The notes beneath the pieces were generated by a model. That model made no database searches. It was not told the DNA's origin and saw only the letters and a list, made by a program, of their open reading frames with translations. From Candidatus Halobonum tyrrellensis G22 (lineage in GTDB: Archaea > Halobacteriota > Halobacteria > Halobacteriales > Haloferacaceae): a DNA stretch of 64,000 nt. A program made the position numbers and the translations under genes. The stretch's first letter is position 1. Each line of letters starts with the position of its first letter. Below are positions 8,082 to 15,639 of the stretch, piece by piece. The stretch spans positions 1-64,000 of the forward strand of contig NZ_ASGZ01000064.1 in NCBI RefSeq assembly GCF_000495475.1, in the 5' to 3' direction.

Positions 8082-9218
8082 TCAGCCGTCGGCGCGGTAG
8101 CGCTCGACCGCCTCCTCGTCCACCTCGACCCCGATACCGGGGTCGGTCGGCACGGTCACCTCGCCGCCGCTCGGGTCGATGGGCGACGCCAGTATCTCCT
8201 CGCGCAGCGGGTTGTCGCTCCGGTCGAACTCGACCAGCATCGGCTCGGGCACGTGCCGGACGTGGGGGTAGTCGTCGACGCTCGCGGCGAACTGGACCGC
8301 CGCCGCCAGCCCGACCGCGCTGTTCCAGACGTGCGGGCGGACGGCGACGTTCTCGGTGGTCGCCATGTCGGCGATCCGCCGCGCCTCCGAGAGGCCGCCG
8401 CAGCGGCCGAGGTTGGGCTGGACCACGTCGACCGTCCGGTCGTCGATCAGCCGCTTGAACGCGAACCGGCCGTAGTGGGCCTCCCCCGCCGCGATCGGCA
8501 CGTCGGTCCGCGACTTCACCTCGCGGTAGCCCGAGTAGTTCTCCGGCGGCACCGGCTCCTCCACCCACGCGACGTCGAACTCCTCCAGCGCCTTGATCGT
8601 CTCGATCGCCTGCCGCGGCCGGTAGTTGCCGTTGATGTCGACCATCAGCCGGCCGTCGTCGCCGAGGGTCTCCCGGGCGATCCGGGCGCGGCGCACGTCC
8701 TCGTCGGTCCCGCTGCCGATCTTGATCTTGACCGCGTCGAACCCCTCGTCGACGGCCGCTCGGACCTGTTCGGCGGCGTCGTCCTCCCCCTCGGTGAAGT
8801 ACATCGTGGAGGCGTACGCCGTCAGCGTCTCGCGGCGGCCGCCGCCGAGCAGGCGGTAGGCGGGTTCGCCGGCCTCCTTCCCGCGGAGGTCCCACAGCGC
8901 CACGTCGATGCCGCTGAGCGCGCTCTGGACGAATGCGCTCGCGCCGAAGTGGTACGGGTCGGTGTACGACTCGGCCGCCAGCCCCTCGGCGTCGAGCGGG
9001 TCCATCCCGACGACGGCGTCGCGGAAGAACTCGTCGACGACGGGCGCGACGACGCTGCCGGGCGCGAACGCCTCGCCCCACCCGACTTGCCCGTCGGCGG
9101 TCTCGACCCGGAGGAGGCTGGTGGAGCGCGACCGACCGAACCCGCGGGCGTCGCCCAGTCCCTCGCCCTCGGGGAGCGTGTGTGCGATCGGTATCACCTC
9201 GACGTCGGTTACTCGCAT
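8082..9218 (-). CDS. mandelate racemase/muconate lactonizing enzyme family dehydratase (copy 1)
   Basis: This 378-residue enolase-superfamily enzyme belongs to the mandelate-racemase subgroup. The base motif is K164-I-K166, the metal ligands are Asp194 (VDING), Glu220 (WVEEP) and Glu246 (AAGEAHYG), and His296 in RPHVW is the opposing base. Such enzymes dehydrate sugar acids (galactonate, glucarate, galactarate). In this position, close to the uronate-dehydrogenase-like gene and divergent from the pectate lyase, an aldarate or aldonate is the likely substrate. No signal peptide. A GCTATATC box precedes it at leaderless distance. Confidence 0.88.
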   Translation of the reverse strand: MRVTDVEVIPIAHTLPEGEGLGDARGFGRSRSTSLLRVETADGQVGWGEAFAPGSVVAPVVDEFFRDAVVGMDPLDAEGLAAESYTDPYHFGASAFVQSALSGIDVALWDLRGKEAGEPAYRLLGGGRRETLTAYASTMYFTEGEDDAAEQVRAAVDEGFDAVKIKIGSGTDEDVRRARIARETLGDDGRLMVDINGNYRPRQAIETIKALEEFDVAWVEEPVPPENYSGYREVKSRTDVPIAAGEAHYGRFAFKRLIDDRTVDVVQPNLGRCGGLSEARRIADMATTENVAVRPHVWNSAVGLAAAVQFAASVDDYPHVRHVPEPMLVEFDRSDNPLREEILASPIDPSGGEVTVPTDPGIGVEVDEEAVERYRADG

Positions 9219-9243
9219 GGCGGATCCGGCGGCGAGCGACGGG

Positions 9244-9249
9244 ATATAG
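9244..9249 (-). promoter_or_regulatory. TATA-like box for the first enolase-superfamily dehydratase
   Basis: Minus-strand GATATA/TATATC core within GCTATATCCC, about 26 nt before the start at 9218. Confidence 0.6.
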
Positions 9250-9316
9250 CTTGCGCTGCCCGTGTGCCGTCCGTGCGCCGTCCGCGCACTGTCCGCGCGC
9301 CGCCCGCGTCGACCCT

Positions 9317-9346
9317 CGCCGGGTGCCGTCGCTCCGCCACCCGGCG
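9317..9346. promoter_or_regulatory. 9-bp perfect inverted repeat in a divergent promoter region
   Basis: CGCCGGGTG (9317-9325) and CACCCGGCG (9338-9346) are exact reverse complements with a 12-nt loop. They lie between the dehydratase (minus) and the pectate lyase (plus). The element could be an operator or an RNA hairpin; GC-rich chance pairing cannot be excluded. Confidence 0.4.
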
Positions 9347-9379
9347 CTCGCGGACTCTACTCCTAAGTTTTATACTGAT

Positions 9380-9390
9380 TTACTATTATG
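9380..9390 (+). promoter_or_regulatory. AT-rich promoter element of the pectate lyase gene
   Basis: TTACTATTATG ends 17 nt before the ATG at 9408, with a further TTTATA at about 9369-9374. Similar xxxTATTAT elements precede the two beta-helix genes and the LLM gene at 22802. Confidence 0.5.
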
Positions 9391-9407
9391 ATTAGGCGGC
9401 GGTTTCG

Positions 9408-11072
9408 ATGAATCACGACAGACGCACGCTCTTACGAGCACTCGGAGCGGCGGGTATCGGCGCCGGCGCGTTCGCCGGGAACGCGGCCGCGGACGACGGC
9501 GGAACGGAGTCGGACGGCGGTGGACCAGGAGAGTCGGACGGCGGCGGAGCGAGCGAGTCCGGCGGCTCCGGAGCGGGGTCGTACTTCGACCCCAGCGACG
9601 GGTTCGCCGACGCCGCGCCGTGGCTCGACGACGACACGCCGGTGTACAGGGTGACGGAACCGACGCGGGAGGCGTTCGAGGAGGCGGTCAACCGGAGCGG
9701 TCCGCGGGTCGTCGTGTTCGAGACGAGCGGCACCGTCGACCTGGGCGCGGAGCGACTCACCATCGAGGAGGACGGACTCTACCTCGCGGGCCAGACGGCG
9801 CCCTCGCCGGGGGTCACGCTGATCCGCGGCGGGGTGTGGGTCGACGCGAACGACTGTCTCCTCCGGCACGTCCGGGTGCGCCCGGGCGACGCCGGCCAGG
9901 AGGAGGGGTGGATCCCCGACGGCATCCGGACCGCGGACGGCACCGAGAACAACGTGATCGACCACTGTTCGATCACGTGGGCGGTCGACGAGAACGGCTC
10001 GCCCGGCTACGACTCGGTGGACACCACCTACTCCAACTGCATCATGGCGGAGGGGCTGGCGGACTCGACCCACCCGAAGGGGACCCACTCGTACGGGACG
10101 CTCGTCGGCGACGGGTCGACCGGAGTCGCCCTGCTGGGGAACGTCTGGGCGCACAACATCGGGCGCAACCCCCGGCTGAAAGCCGAGACGGCCAGCGCCG
10201 TCGTGAACAACGTGATGTACCACTACGACGAGGCGACCAACGTCGACGACTCGACGGTGGCGAGCATCGTCGCCAACTCCTACCTCCGGGTCGACGACGG
10301 CGACTACAACATCGAGGGCGGCAGCGCCGAGGCGTACATCGCGGACAACGTCACCGACCCCGAGACGCCGATGGTCGGTCCCGACCTGATACAGGTCGAC
10401 GAGCCGCCGGTGTGGCCCGAGGGGCTTGAGCCGCTGTCGGCGGAGGCGGCCGAGGACCACGCGCTCGCGTACGCGGGCGCGCGGCCGGCCGACCGGACCG
10501 CCAACGACCGCCGGGTGATCAGCGACGTGCGGACGTTCGGCGGCGAGTGGATCGACAGCCAGGAGGCGGTCGGCGGCTACCCCGACCTCGCGGTCAACAC
10601 CCGCTCGCTGGACGTCCCCGAGTCGGGGCTCGCGGAGTGGCTCGAATCCCACGCGGTCCGGGTCGAGCAAGCGCAGGTGGAGTACTACCAGGTCGACTTC
10701 CTCGGGGGCGAGCCGATAGAGGAGTTGGGCGAGGACGGCCTGTACGCAGACCAGGACCGGCTGATGCGGTTCGCGCGCGGCACGCCCGCCGACGGCATCG
10801 TCGACCGCGGGTCGGCGTGGGCCAGCGCGGAGCTCCGGAACTGCCTCGACTACGGCCACATCGTCAGCCACGACGACGGCGCGTCGGCGCACGTCCACTT
10901 CACCGTCGCCGACGACTGCGAGGGGGTGGTCCTGTCGCTGGCTGTCCACTCCGCGCCCACCGACGAGTTCTCGGTGGACACCGTCGACCAGCAGGAACTC
11001 CTCTCCGCGACGACCGGCACGTACGGCCCGGGCGACCACTCGATCCGGGTCGACCTGCCGAGCGAGCACTGA
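9408..11072 (+). CDS. Tat-exported pectate lyase-like beta-helix protein
   Basis: This 554-residue protein begins with a twin-arginine signal (RRTLL at 5-9, then an Ala/Gly-rich hydrophobic stretch ending near residue 28). A Gly/Ser/Asp linker (about 30-62) leads to a pectate-lyase-type right-handed beta-helix (about 70-310): VVVFETSGTVDL, GVWVDANDCLLRHVRVRPGD, DGIRTADGTENNVIDHCSITWAVDE and IGRNPRLKAE. These are the spots for calcium-binding Asp and the catalytic Arg in family 1 type lyases. Residues about 425-554 form a separate domain that recurs at the end of the protein encoded at 38574. It should cut polygalacturonate outside the cell by beta-elimination. Confidence 0.88.
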   Translation: MNHDRRTLLRALGAAGIGAGAFAGNAAADDGGTESDGGGPGESDGGGASESGGSGAGSYFDPSDGFADAAPWLDDDTPVYRVTEPTREAFEEAVNRSGPRVVVFETSGTVDLGAERLTIEEDGLYLAGQTAPSPGVTLIRGGVWVDANDCLLRHVRVRPGDAGQEEGWIPDGIRTADGTENNVIDHCSITWAVDENGSPGYDSVDTTYSNCIMAEGLADSTHPKGTHSYGTLVGDGSTGVALLGNVWAHNIGRNPRLKAETASAVVNNVMYHYDEATNVDDSTVASIVANSYLRVDDGDYNIEGGSAEAYIADNVTDPETPMVGPDLIQVDEPPVWPEGLEPLSAEAAEDHALAYAGARPADRTANDRRVISDVRTFGGEWIDSQEAVGGYPDLAVNTRSLDVPESGLAEWLESHAVRVEQAQVEYYQVDFLGGEPIEELGEDGLYADQDRLMRFARGTPADGIVDRGSAWASAELRNCLDYGHIVSHDDGASAHVHFTVADDCEGVVLSLAVHSAPTDEFSVDTVDQQELLSATTGTYGPGDHSIRVDLPSEH

Positions 11073-11146
11073 CGCCGTCGCCCTCGGTGCCGGCCGGCGG
11101 CGTTTGAGGGAGCGAGGGTCCGCGGGTCGCCGCCCCCCGTTCGGAC

Positions 11147-12394
11147 CTACTCGCCGTCGTAGTGGAACTCCGTCCAGGGACCCTCCTCGAACGGGTAGTC
11201 GTCCACCACGTCGAGGTCCACCTCGATCCCGAGACCCGGCCCGTCGGGGACGGTCAGTCGGCCGTCTTCGACCGACGGCTCGCCGTCGAGGATGTCGAAC
11301 GCGAGGTCGAACGGGTACATCCCCGGGTCGGGGTCGTCGCCCGCATCGAGCACGGGGTCGTCCTCGAAGACGGGGTACTCCAGCAGCGAGACGTCGGGCG
11401 CGGCGGCGACCAGGTGGGCGTTCGCGAGCAGGCCCACCCACGTCCCGAAGTTGTGCGGGACGAACTCCACGTCGCGGCCGTCACAGAACTCGACCGCGGG
11501 GCGACAGCCCGTGTAGCCGTGGTGGTGACGCACGTCGCCCTGGAGGAAGTCGACCGCGCCCGTCTCGCCGAGTTCGACCAGCCCCTCGGGCGTGGGTTCG
11601 CTCTCGCCGCCCGCGAGCGGCGCGCCCGTCCCCGCGAGGTCGCGGTAGCCGTCGCGGTCGTCGGGCGCGACGGGTTCCTCCACCCAGTAGCAGCCGCGGT
11701 CGGCGGCGTGCGAGACGATGTCTCGAACCGTCTCGCGGTCGTAGCCGTCGCGGATCTTCCACCACGTGTGGACGTCGAGCATCACCTCCATCCCGTCGGT
11801 CGCCTCCGCGAGCAGGTCGACCGTCCGCTCGTCGCCGTCGGGACCGATGCCGGGGCGGTACTTGTAGCCGAAGAACCCCAGTTCTTCGAGGGTCTCTGCC
11901 TGCTCGGCGTACCCCTCCGGCTCCATGTACATCCCCGCGCTGGCGTACAGCGGCATCTCGCGGGTCGGCTCCGTGTCGTACTCCTCACAGAGGAGTTCGT
12001 AGATGGGCGCGCCCGCCTCCTTCCCGCGGAGGTCCCACAGCGCGACGTCGACCGCGGAGCGGGCCTCGGCGTGGAGCCGTTCGGGCAGGTTCAGGTCGCC
12101 GATCGGGTCGGCGGCGTCCGCCGGTTCGTCTATCGTCTCGCCTTCGAGCGCGTCGGCCACCTCGTCGTCGACCACGTCCGCGAACGTTCCCTGCGAGTCG
12201 CCCTCGAAGTACTCGCGCATGGCCGAACTGCTCGCGCCGGCGGTGGCGACGCCGCGGTCGCCGCCGGCCGTCTCGACGACCACGAGTACGACGTCCCGCT
12301 TCAACAGGCGTCTGACCCCGCCGTGGAACCGGCGCTCCTGGGGCGGGTCGATCGGCGACGAGAGCGCGTGACCGCTGACGTTCGTGATCCGCAT
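11147..12394 (-). CDS. mandelate racemase/muconate lactonizing enzyme family protein (copy 2)
   Basis: Starting at MRITNV gives 415 residues; an in-frame ATG nine codons upstream (12421) lies in what looks like promoter sequence. Enolase-superfamily metal ligands are Asp207 (LDVHTWW), Glu239 (WVEEP) and Glu264 (AGGESEP), with His314 in VPHNFG. In place of the usual KxK it has K178-Y-R180, so the first base is altered and the subgroup is uncertain. It is probably a sugar-acid dehydratase or epimerase acting on a product of pectin breakdown. It lies convergent with the pectate lyase. Confidence 0.85.
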   Translation of the reverse strand: MRITNVSGHALSSPIDPPQERRFHGGVRRLLKRDVVLVVVETAGGDRGVATAGASSSAMREYFEGDSQGTFADVVDDEVADALEGETIDEPADAADPIGDLNLPERLHAEARSAVDVALWDLRGKEAGAPIYELLCEEYDTEPTREMPLYASAGMYMEPEGYAEQAETLEELGFFGYKYRPGIGPDGDERTVDLLAEATDGMEVMLDVHTWWKIRDGYDRETVRDIVSHAADRGCYWVEEPVAPDDRDGYRDLAGTGAPLAGGESEPTPEGLVELGETGAVDFLQGDVRHHHGYTGCRPAVEFCDGRDVEFVPHNFGTWVGLLANAHLVAAAPDVSLLEYPVFEDDPVLDAGDDPDPGMYPFDLAFDILDGEPSVEDGRLTVPDGPGLGIEVDLDVVDDYPFEEGPWTEFHYDGE

Positions 12395-12484
12395 ACGCTC
12401 GGAGTTCCCCCCCAGGAGCATAAGTCCGGGGATGGGTCAGTTCGACGGCGTACGGGTCGGCCGGGGACGCGCGACCGGCCGAGC

Positions 12485-13537
12485 CTACGCGAACACGTCG
12501 TCGGCGAACGGGTACAGTTCCGAGAGGTCGACCCGCTCGTCCCGCCGGCCGGACTCGTAGGCGGCGAGCGTCACCAGCGCCGCCTTCAGCCCGTCGCGGG
12601 CGGTCGCCGGCGGCGCCTCGCCCGTCTCGACGGCGTCGAGGAACGCGGTCCCCTTGCTCAGCCGGCGCTCGTACCCCTGGTAGGGTCGGTGTTCGGTCCC
12701 CTCGTCGTCGATGACGAACCCGGTGCGGTCGTCCCACTCCTGCCCTTCGAGGTACACCGCGCCCTCCTCGTCCCAGATGTGGACGTGTTCGCGCGTGCGC
12801 GCGACGACGCCGGTGTCGGAGACGTTCGCGACGGCGCCCTCCTCGAACTGGATCGTGGTCGACGACTGCTTGTCGAACACCTCCTCGTCGTCGTGGAAGT
12901 CGACGTAGGCGTCGACGCGGGTCGGGGTCAGCCCCGTCGTCCAGAGGATGGCGTCGACGACGTGCGTGCCGACGTTGAGGAGGTGGCCGCCGCCCGAGAG
13001 TTCGGGGTCCATCCGCCAGTCGTCCATCGTCTCGTAGTACGACCGCCAGTCGTGGGTGATCTCGCCGGTGACGAACCGCGGCTCGCGGTCGCCCTCCGCC
13101 CACCGCTCGCGGGCGAGACCGTACGCGGGGTTGAGGTGGCGCTGGTAGCCCACCATGAACGTCCGGTCGCTCGCCTCCGCCTGCTGGGTGAGGTCGTACG
13201 CCTCGCGGGCGTCGGTCGCGAGCGGCTTCTCACACAGCACGTGCAACTCGCGGTCGAGCGCCGCCGTCGCCTGCTCGTAGTGGAGGCCGTTCGGCGTGGC
13301 GATGGCGACGGCGTCGAGCGGTGCCGCGTCGAGCATCGTCTCGTACGACTCGTAGCGCGACTCGGCGGGCACGCCGAGTTCCTCGCCCGCGGCCGCCAGC
13401 CCCTCGGGGTCGACGTCCGAGAGGGCGACGAGTTCCGACCCCGCGAGTTCGACGAACTGCCGGCCGAGCCTGATCCCGATGCTGCCGACCCCGACGAGAC
13501 CGACCGCGACGGTGGACGGGTCTGTCTGGTGTGTCAT
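12485..13537 (-). CDS. Gfo/Idh/MocA-family oxidoreductase (copy 1)
   Basis: Starting at MTHQTD (13537) gives 350 residues; the longer start at 13570 adds 11 residues that overlap the promoter. The N-terminal Rossmann motif is GLVGVGSIGIRLG, followed by the family mark HVLCEKPLA, in which Glu-Lys-Pro positions the nicotinamide. The block GYQRHLNP, DWRMDPELSGGGHLLNVGTHVVD gives the catalytic Asp/His region. A close paralogue is at 56938, sharing the same blocks. The substrate is probably a sugar or sugar derivative; members oxidise or isomerise sugars with NAD(P). Divergent from the aldo-keto reductase. Confidence 0.88.
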   Translation of the reverse strand: MTHQTDPSTVAVGLVGVGSIGIRLGRQFVELAGSELVALSDVDPEGLAAAGEELGVPAESRYESYETMLDAAPLDAVAIATPNGLHYEQATAALDRELHVLCEKPLATDAREAYDLTQQAEASDRTFMVGYQRHLNPAYGLARERWAEGDREPRFVTGEITHDWRSYYETMDDWRMDPELSGGGHLLNVGTHVVDAILWTTGLTPTRVDAYVDFHDDEEVFDKQSSTTIQFEEGAVANVSDTGVVARTREHVHIWDEEGAVYLEGQEWDDRTGFVIDDEGTEHRPYQGYERRLSKGTAFLDAVETGEAPPATARDGLKAALVTLAAYESGRRDERVDLSELYPFADDVFA

Positions 13538-13626
13538 GTGGCTGGCTGCGGCTACGGAGATCGGTCCCATAACTGTTGTCGTCGGCGAAACGGCCCCCGC
13601 GGCGTCGACGCGGCGCGCCCGCCGCG

Positions 13627-13632
13627 TTTATA
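13627..13632 (+). promoter_or_regulatory. TATA box of the aldo-keto reductase gene
   Basis: TTTATA lies 25 nt before the ATG at 13658, indicating a leaderless transcript. Confidence 0.7.
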
Positions 13633-13657
13633 CCCGGACTGCCCGACCGTCCACACG

Positions 13658-14491
13658 ATGGTCGACGACACGTTCGAGATCGGCGGCGAAGACGAGGTGC
13701 ACCGACTGGGATTCGGCGCGATGAGCCTCGCGGGGTCGGGGAACTTGGGCTGGACCGACGACGTGGAGGCGGCGAGACGCGTCGTCGAGCGCGCGGTCGA
13801 CTCGGGGGTGGACTTCGTCGACACCGCGGACATGTACGGCAACGGGTCGAGCGAACTCGTGGTCGGCGAGGCGGTGGACGCCTCGCGCGACGACCTGGTG
13901 GTCGCGACCAAGGGCGGCATCTGCAAACAGCCCGACGGCGACACCGTGCTCAACGGCTCGCCGGCGTACCTCAAGAACGCCGCGCTCCGGAGCCGCGTTC
14001 GGCTCCGGGTCGACGAGATAGACCTCTACCAGTACCACCGCCCCGACCCGCACGTCCCGTTCGTGGAGTCGGTGCGCGCGCTCGCGGAACTCCGGGACGA
14101 CGGGGTGGTCCGCCACGTCGGACTCAGCAACGTCACCGTCGACCAACTCGAAGCCGCGCGCGACGTGGTCGAGGTGGCGACCGTCCAAAACGAGTACAGC
14201 CTGACGAACCGCGACGACGAGGAACTGCTGGAGTACTGCGAGTCGAACGGGATCGGGTTCGTCCCCTACTCGCCGCTCGACAAGGCCGACCTCGACGCGC
14301 GCGCGGAGGCGCTCGACGAGGTGGCGGCGGCCCACGACGCCTCGCGCTACCAGGTCGCGCTCGCGTGGCTGCTCCACCGCTCGCCGGTGTTGCTCCCGAT
14401 CCCGGGGACGGCGAGCGTCGACCACCTCGAGGAGAACCTCGCGGCGGCCGACATCGACCTCTCGGACGACGAACTCGACCGGCTGGCGTAA
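13658..14491 (+). CDS. aldo-keto reductase
   Basis: This 277-residue protein carries the AKR tetrad: Asp55 and Tyr60 in DTADMYGNG, Lys85 in VVATKGG and His127 in YQYHRPDPHVP. HVGLSNVTVDQLE and VQNEYSLTNRDDEELLEYC form the later barrel strands, and PIPGTASVDHLEENL near the C-terminus binds the NADPH phosphate. The start is set by the TATA box at leaderless distance; a far longer frame runs upstream through the antisense strand of neighbouring genes and is an artefact. It probably reduces a keto sugar or aldehyde arising in uronate or rhamnose use. Confidence 0.9.
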   Translation: MVDDTFEIGGEDEVHRLGFGAMSLAGSGNLGWTDDVEAARRVVERAVDSGVDFVDTADMYGNGSSELVVGEAVDASRDDLVVATKGGICKQPDGDTVLNGSPAYLKNAALRSRVRLRVDEIDLYQYHRPDPHVPFVESVRALAELRDDGVVRHVGLSNVTVDQLEAARDVVEVATVQNEYSLTNRDDEELLEYCESNGIGFVPYSPLDKADLDARAEALDEVAAAHDASRYQVALAWLLHRSPVLLPIPGTASVDHLEENLAAADIDLSDDELDRLA

Positions 14492-14562
14492 CCCGTCGAC
14501 CCGGCACCCGCGTCGGCGGTCGCCCCCGTTTCGACGCGGTCGGCCCCCGCGAGGGACGAAGG

Positions 14563-14568
14563 TTTATG
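14563..14568 (+). promoter_or_regulatory. TATA-like box of the DapA-family gene
   Basis: TTTATG lies 23 nt before the ATG at 14592 and decides that start over the GTG at 14586. Confidence 0.6.
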
Positions 14569-14591
14569 CCGATACACATGGATCCGTGGGT

Positions 14592-15530
14592 ATGCCACTT
14601 TCCGACGACGGGGTGCGCGAGCACCTGCGCGGCGTCGCGGCCGGGCTCCTCACCCCCTTCGACGGGGATTCCGAGATCCAGCACGCGAAGATCCAGGAGA
14701 ACGCGGACGCGCTCTACGATTCGGGCATCGGGACGTTCCTCGCGGCGGCCAACATCAGCGAGTACCACTCGCTCTCCCGGGAGGAGCGCGTCGACGTGAC
14801 GGAGTCGGCGGTCGACACGCTCCCCTCGGACGCGTGCGTCCTCGCGGGTGTCGGCGGCAGCACCGCGGAGGCGCGCGAACTCATCCGCGCGTACGACCGG
14901 GTCGGCGTCGACGGCATGATGGTCATGCCGCCCGACCACTCGTACATCCACGAGGAGGGGCTGATCCGCTACTACGAGAAACTCGACGCGGCGACGGAGA
15001 CGCCGCTGGTGCCGTACGTCAAGGGGTTCGACCCCTCGGTGCGCTACCTGCGGAACCTGACGCACGTCGACGGCGTGGTCGGCATCAAGTACGCCATCGA
15101 GGACGCGGTGAAACTCGGCGCGGCCGTCCCCGGGTCGGCCGACGACGTGGTGTGGGTCGACGGTCTCGCCGAACCGTTCGCGCCGTCGTTCTGGGCCGAG
15201 GGCGCCGAGGGGTTCTCCGCGGGCGTGAGCAACTTCCGCCCCGAGGTGGGGCTGGCGCTGTTCGACGCGCTCTCGAACGAGGAGTGGGAACGCGCACGCG
15301 AGATCCGCAACGTCGCGCTCCCCTACCAGAACCTCCGGGAGGGAACCGGCGAGGGGAACACCATCGCCAACGCGATCAGCGTCCCCGTCGTGAAGAAGGG
15401 GCTCGAACTCGCGGGTCTCAACGGCGGTGCGGTGCGTGAACCGATCCAGGGGCTCTCGGAGGCGGACGAGCGGCGCGCCGAGGAACTGTACGACCAACTC
15501 GACGACGACATCGAGCGGGTCATCGGCTGA
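14592..15530 (+). CDS. DapA/DHDPS-family aldolase or dehydratase (possible 5-keto-4-deoxyglucarate dehydratase or 2-keto-3-deoxy acid aldolase)
   Basis: This 312-residue TIM-barrel lyase has the Schiff-base Lys166 in VVGIKYAIED, the barrel tyrosine around residue 142 (PLVPYVKG) and LLTPFDGD (19-26) at the first strand. The canonical GTTGE loop is replaced by AAANISEYHSLSREER, so the substrate pocket differs from true dihydrodipicolinate synthase. In a uronate locus the two best ideas are 5-keto-4-deoxyglucarate dehydratase, which gives 2-oxoglutarate semialdehyde, or a 2-keto-3-deoxy sugar-acid aldolase. It follows the aldo-keto reductase on the same strand but has its own promoter. Cytoplasmic. 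Confidence 0.85.
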   Translation: MPLSDDGVREHLRGVAAGLLTPFDGDSEIQHAKIQENADALYDSGIGTFLAAANISEYHSLSREERVDVTESAVDTLPSDACVLAGVGGSTAEARELIRAYDRVGVDGMMVMPPDHSYIHEEGLIRYYEKLDAATETPLVPYVKGFDPSVRYLRNLTHVDGVVGIKYAIEDAVKLGAAVPGSADDVVWVDGLAEPFAPSFWAEGAEGFSAGVSNFRPEVGLALFDALSNEEWERAREIRNVALPYQNLREGTGEGNTIANAISVPVVKKGLELAGLNGGAVREPIQGLSEADERRAEELYDQLDDDIERVIG

Positions 15531-15610
15531 ACCGGCTCCCGACTCCGGTACCGACTCGACGGGGTGGACGGACACGAACGCGGCGTCGGTCGCGCCGGGA
15601 CCGCACAACG

Positions 15611-15616
15611 CTTATT
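15611..15616 (+). promoter_or_regulatory. TATA-like box of the 660-residue orphan gene
   Basis: CTTATT lies 23 nt before the ATG at 15640, so the orphan gene has its own promoter. Confidence 0.6.
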
Positions 15617-15639
15617 GAGCGACGACCCGCCCAACGGGT

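Noticed and set aside
9432-11441. 669-codon minus-strand frame across the pectate lyase
   Set aside because: No family motif and an Arg/Pro/Val-rich composition. The plus strand encodes a Tat-signal protein with homologous blocks elsewhere in the window.
11162-14491. Very long plus-strand frame (1109 codons) running into the aldo-keto reductase
   Set aside because: Its first three quarters are the antisense of two well-conserved minus-strand genes and read as Arg/Val-rich shadow protein. Only the last 277 codons after the TATA box are real.
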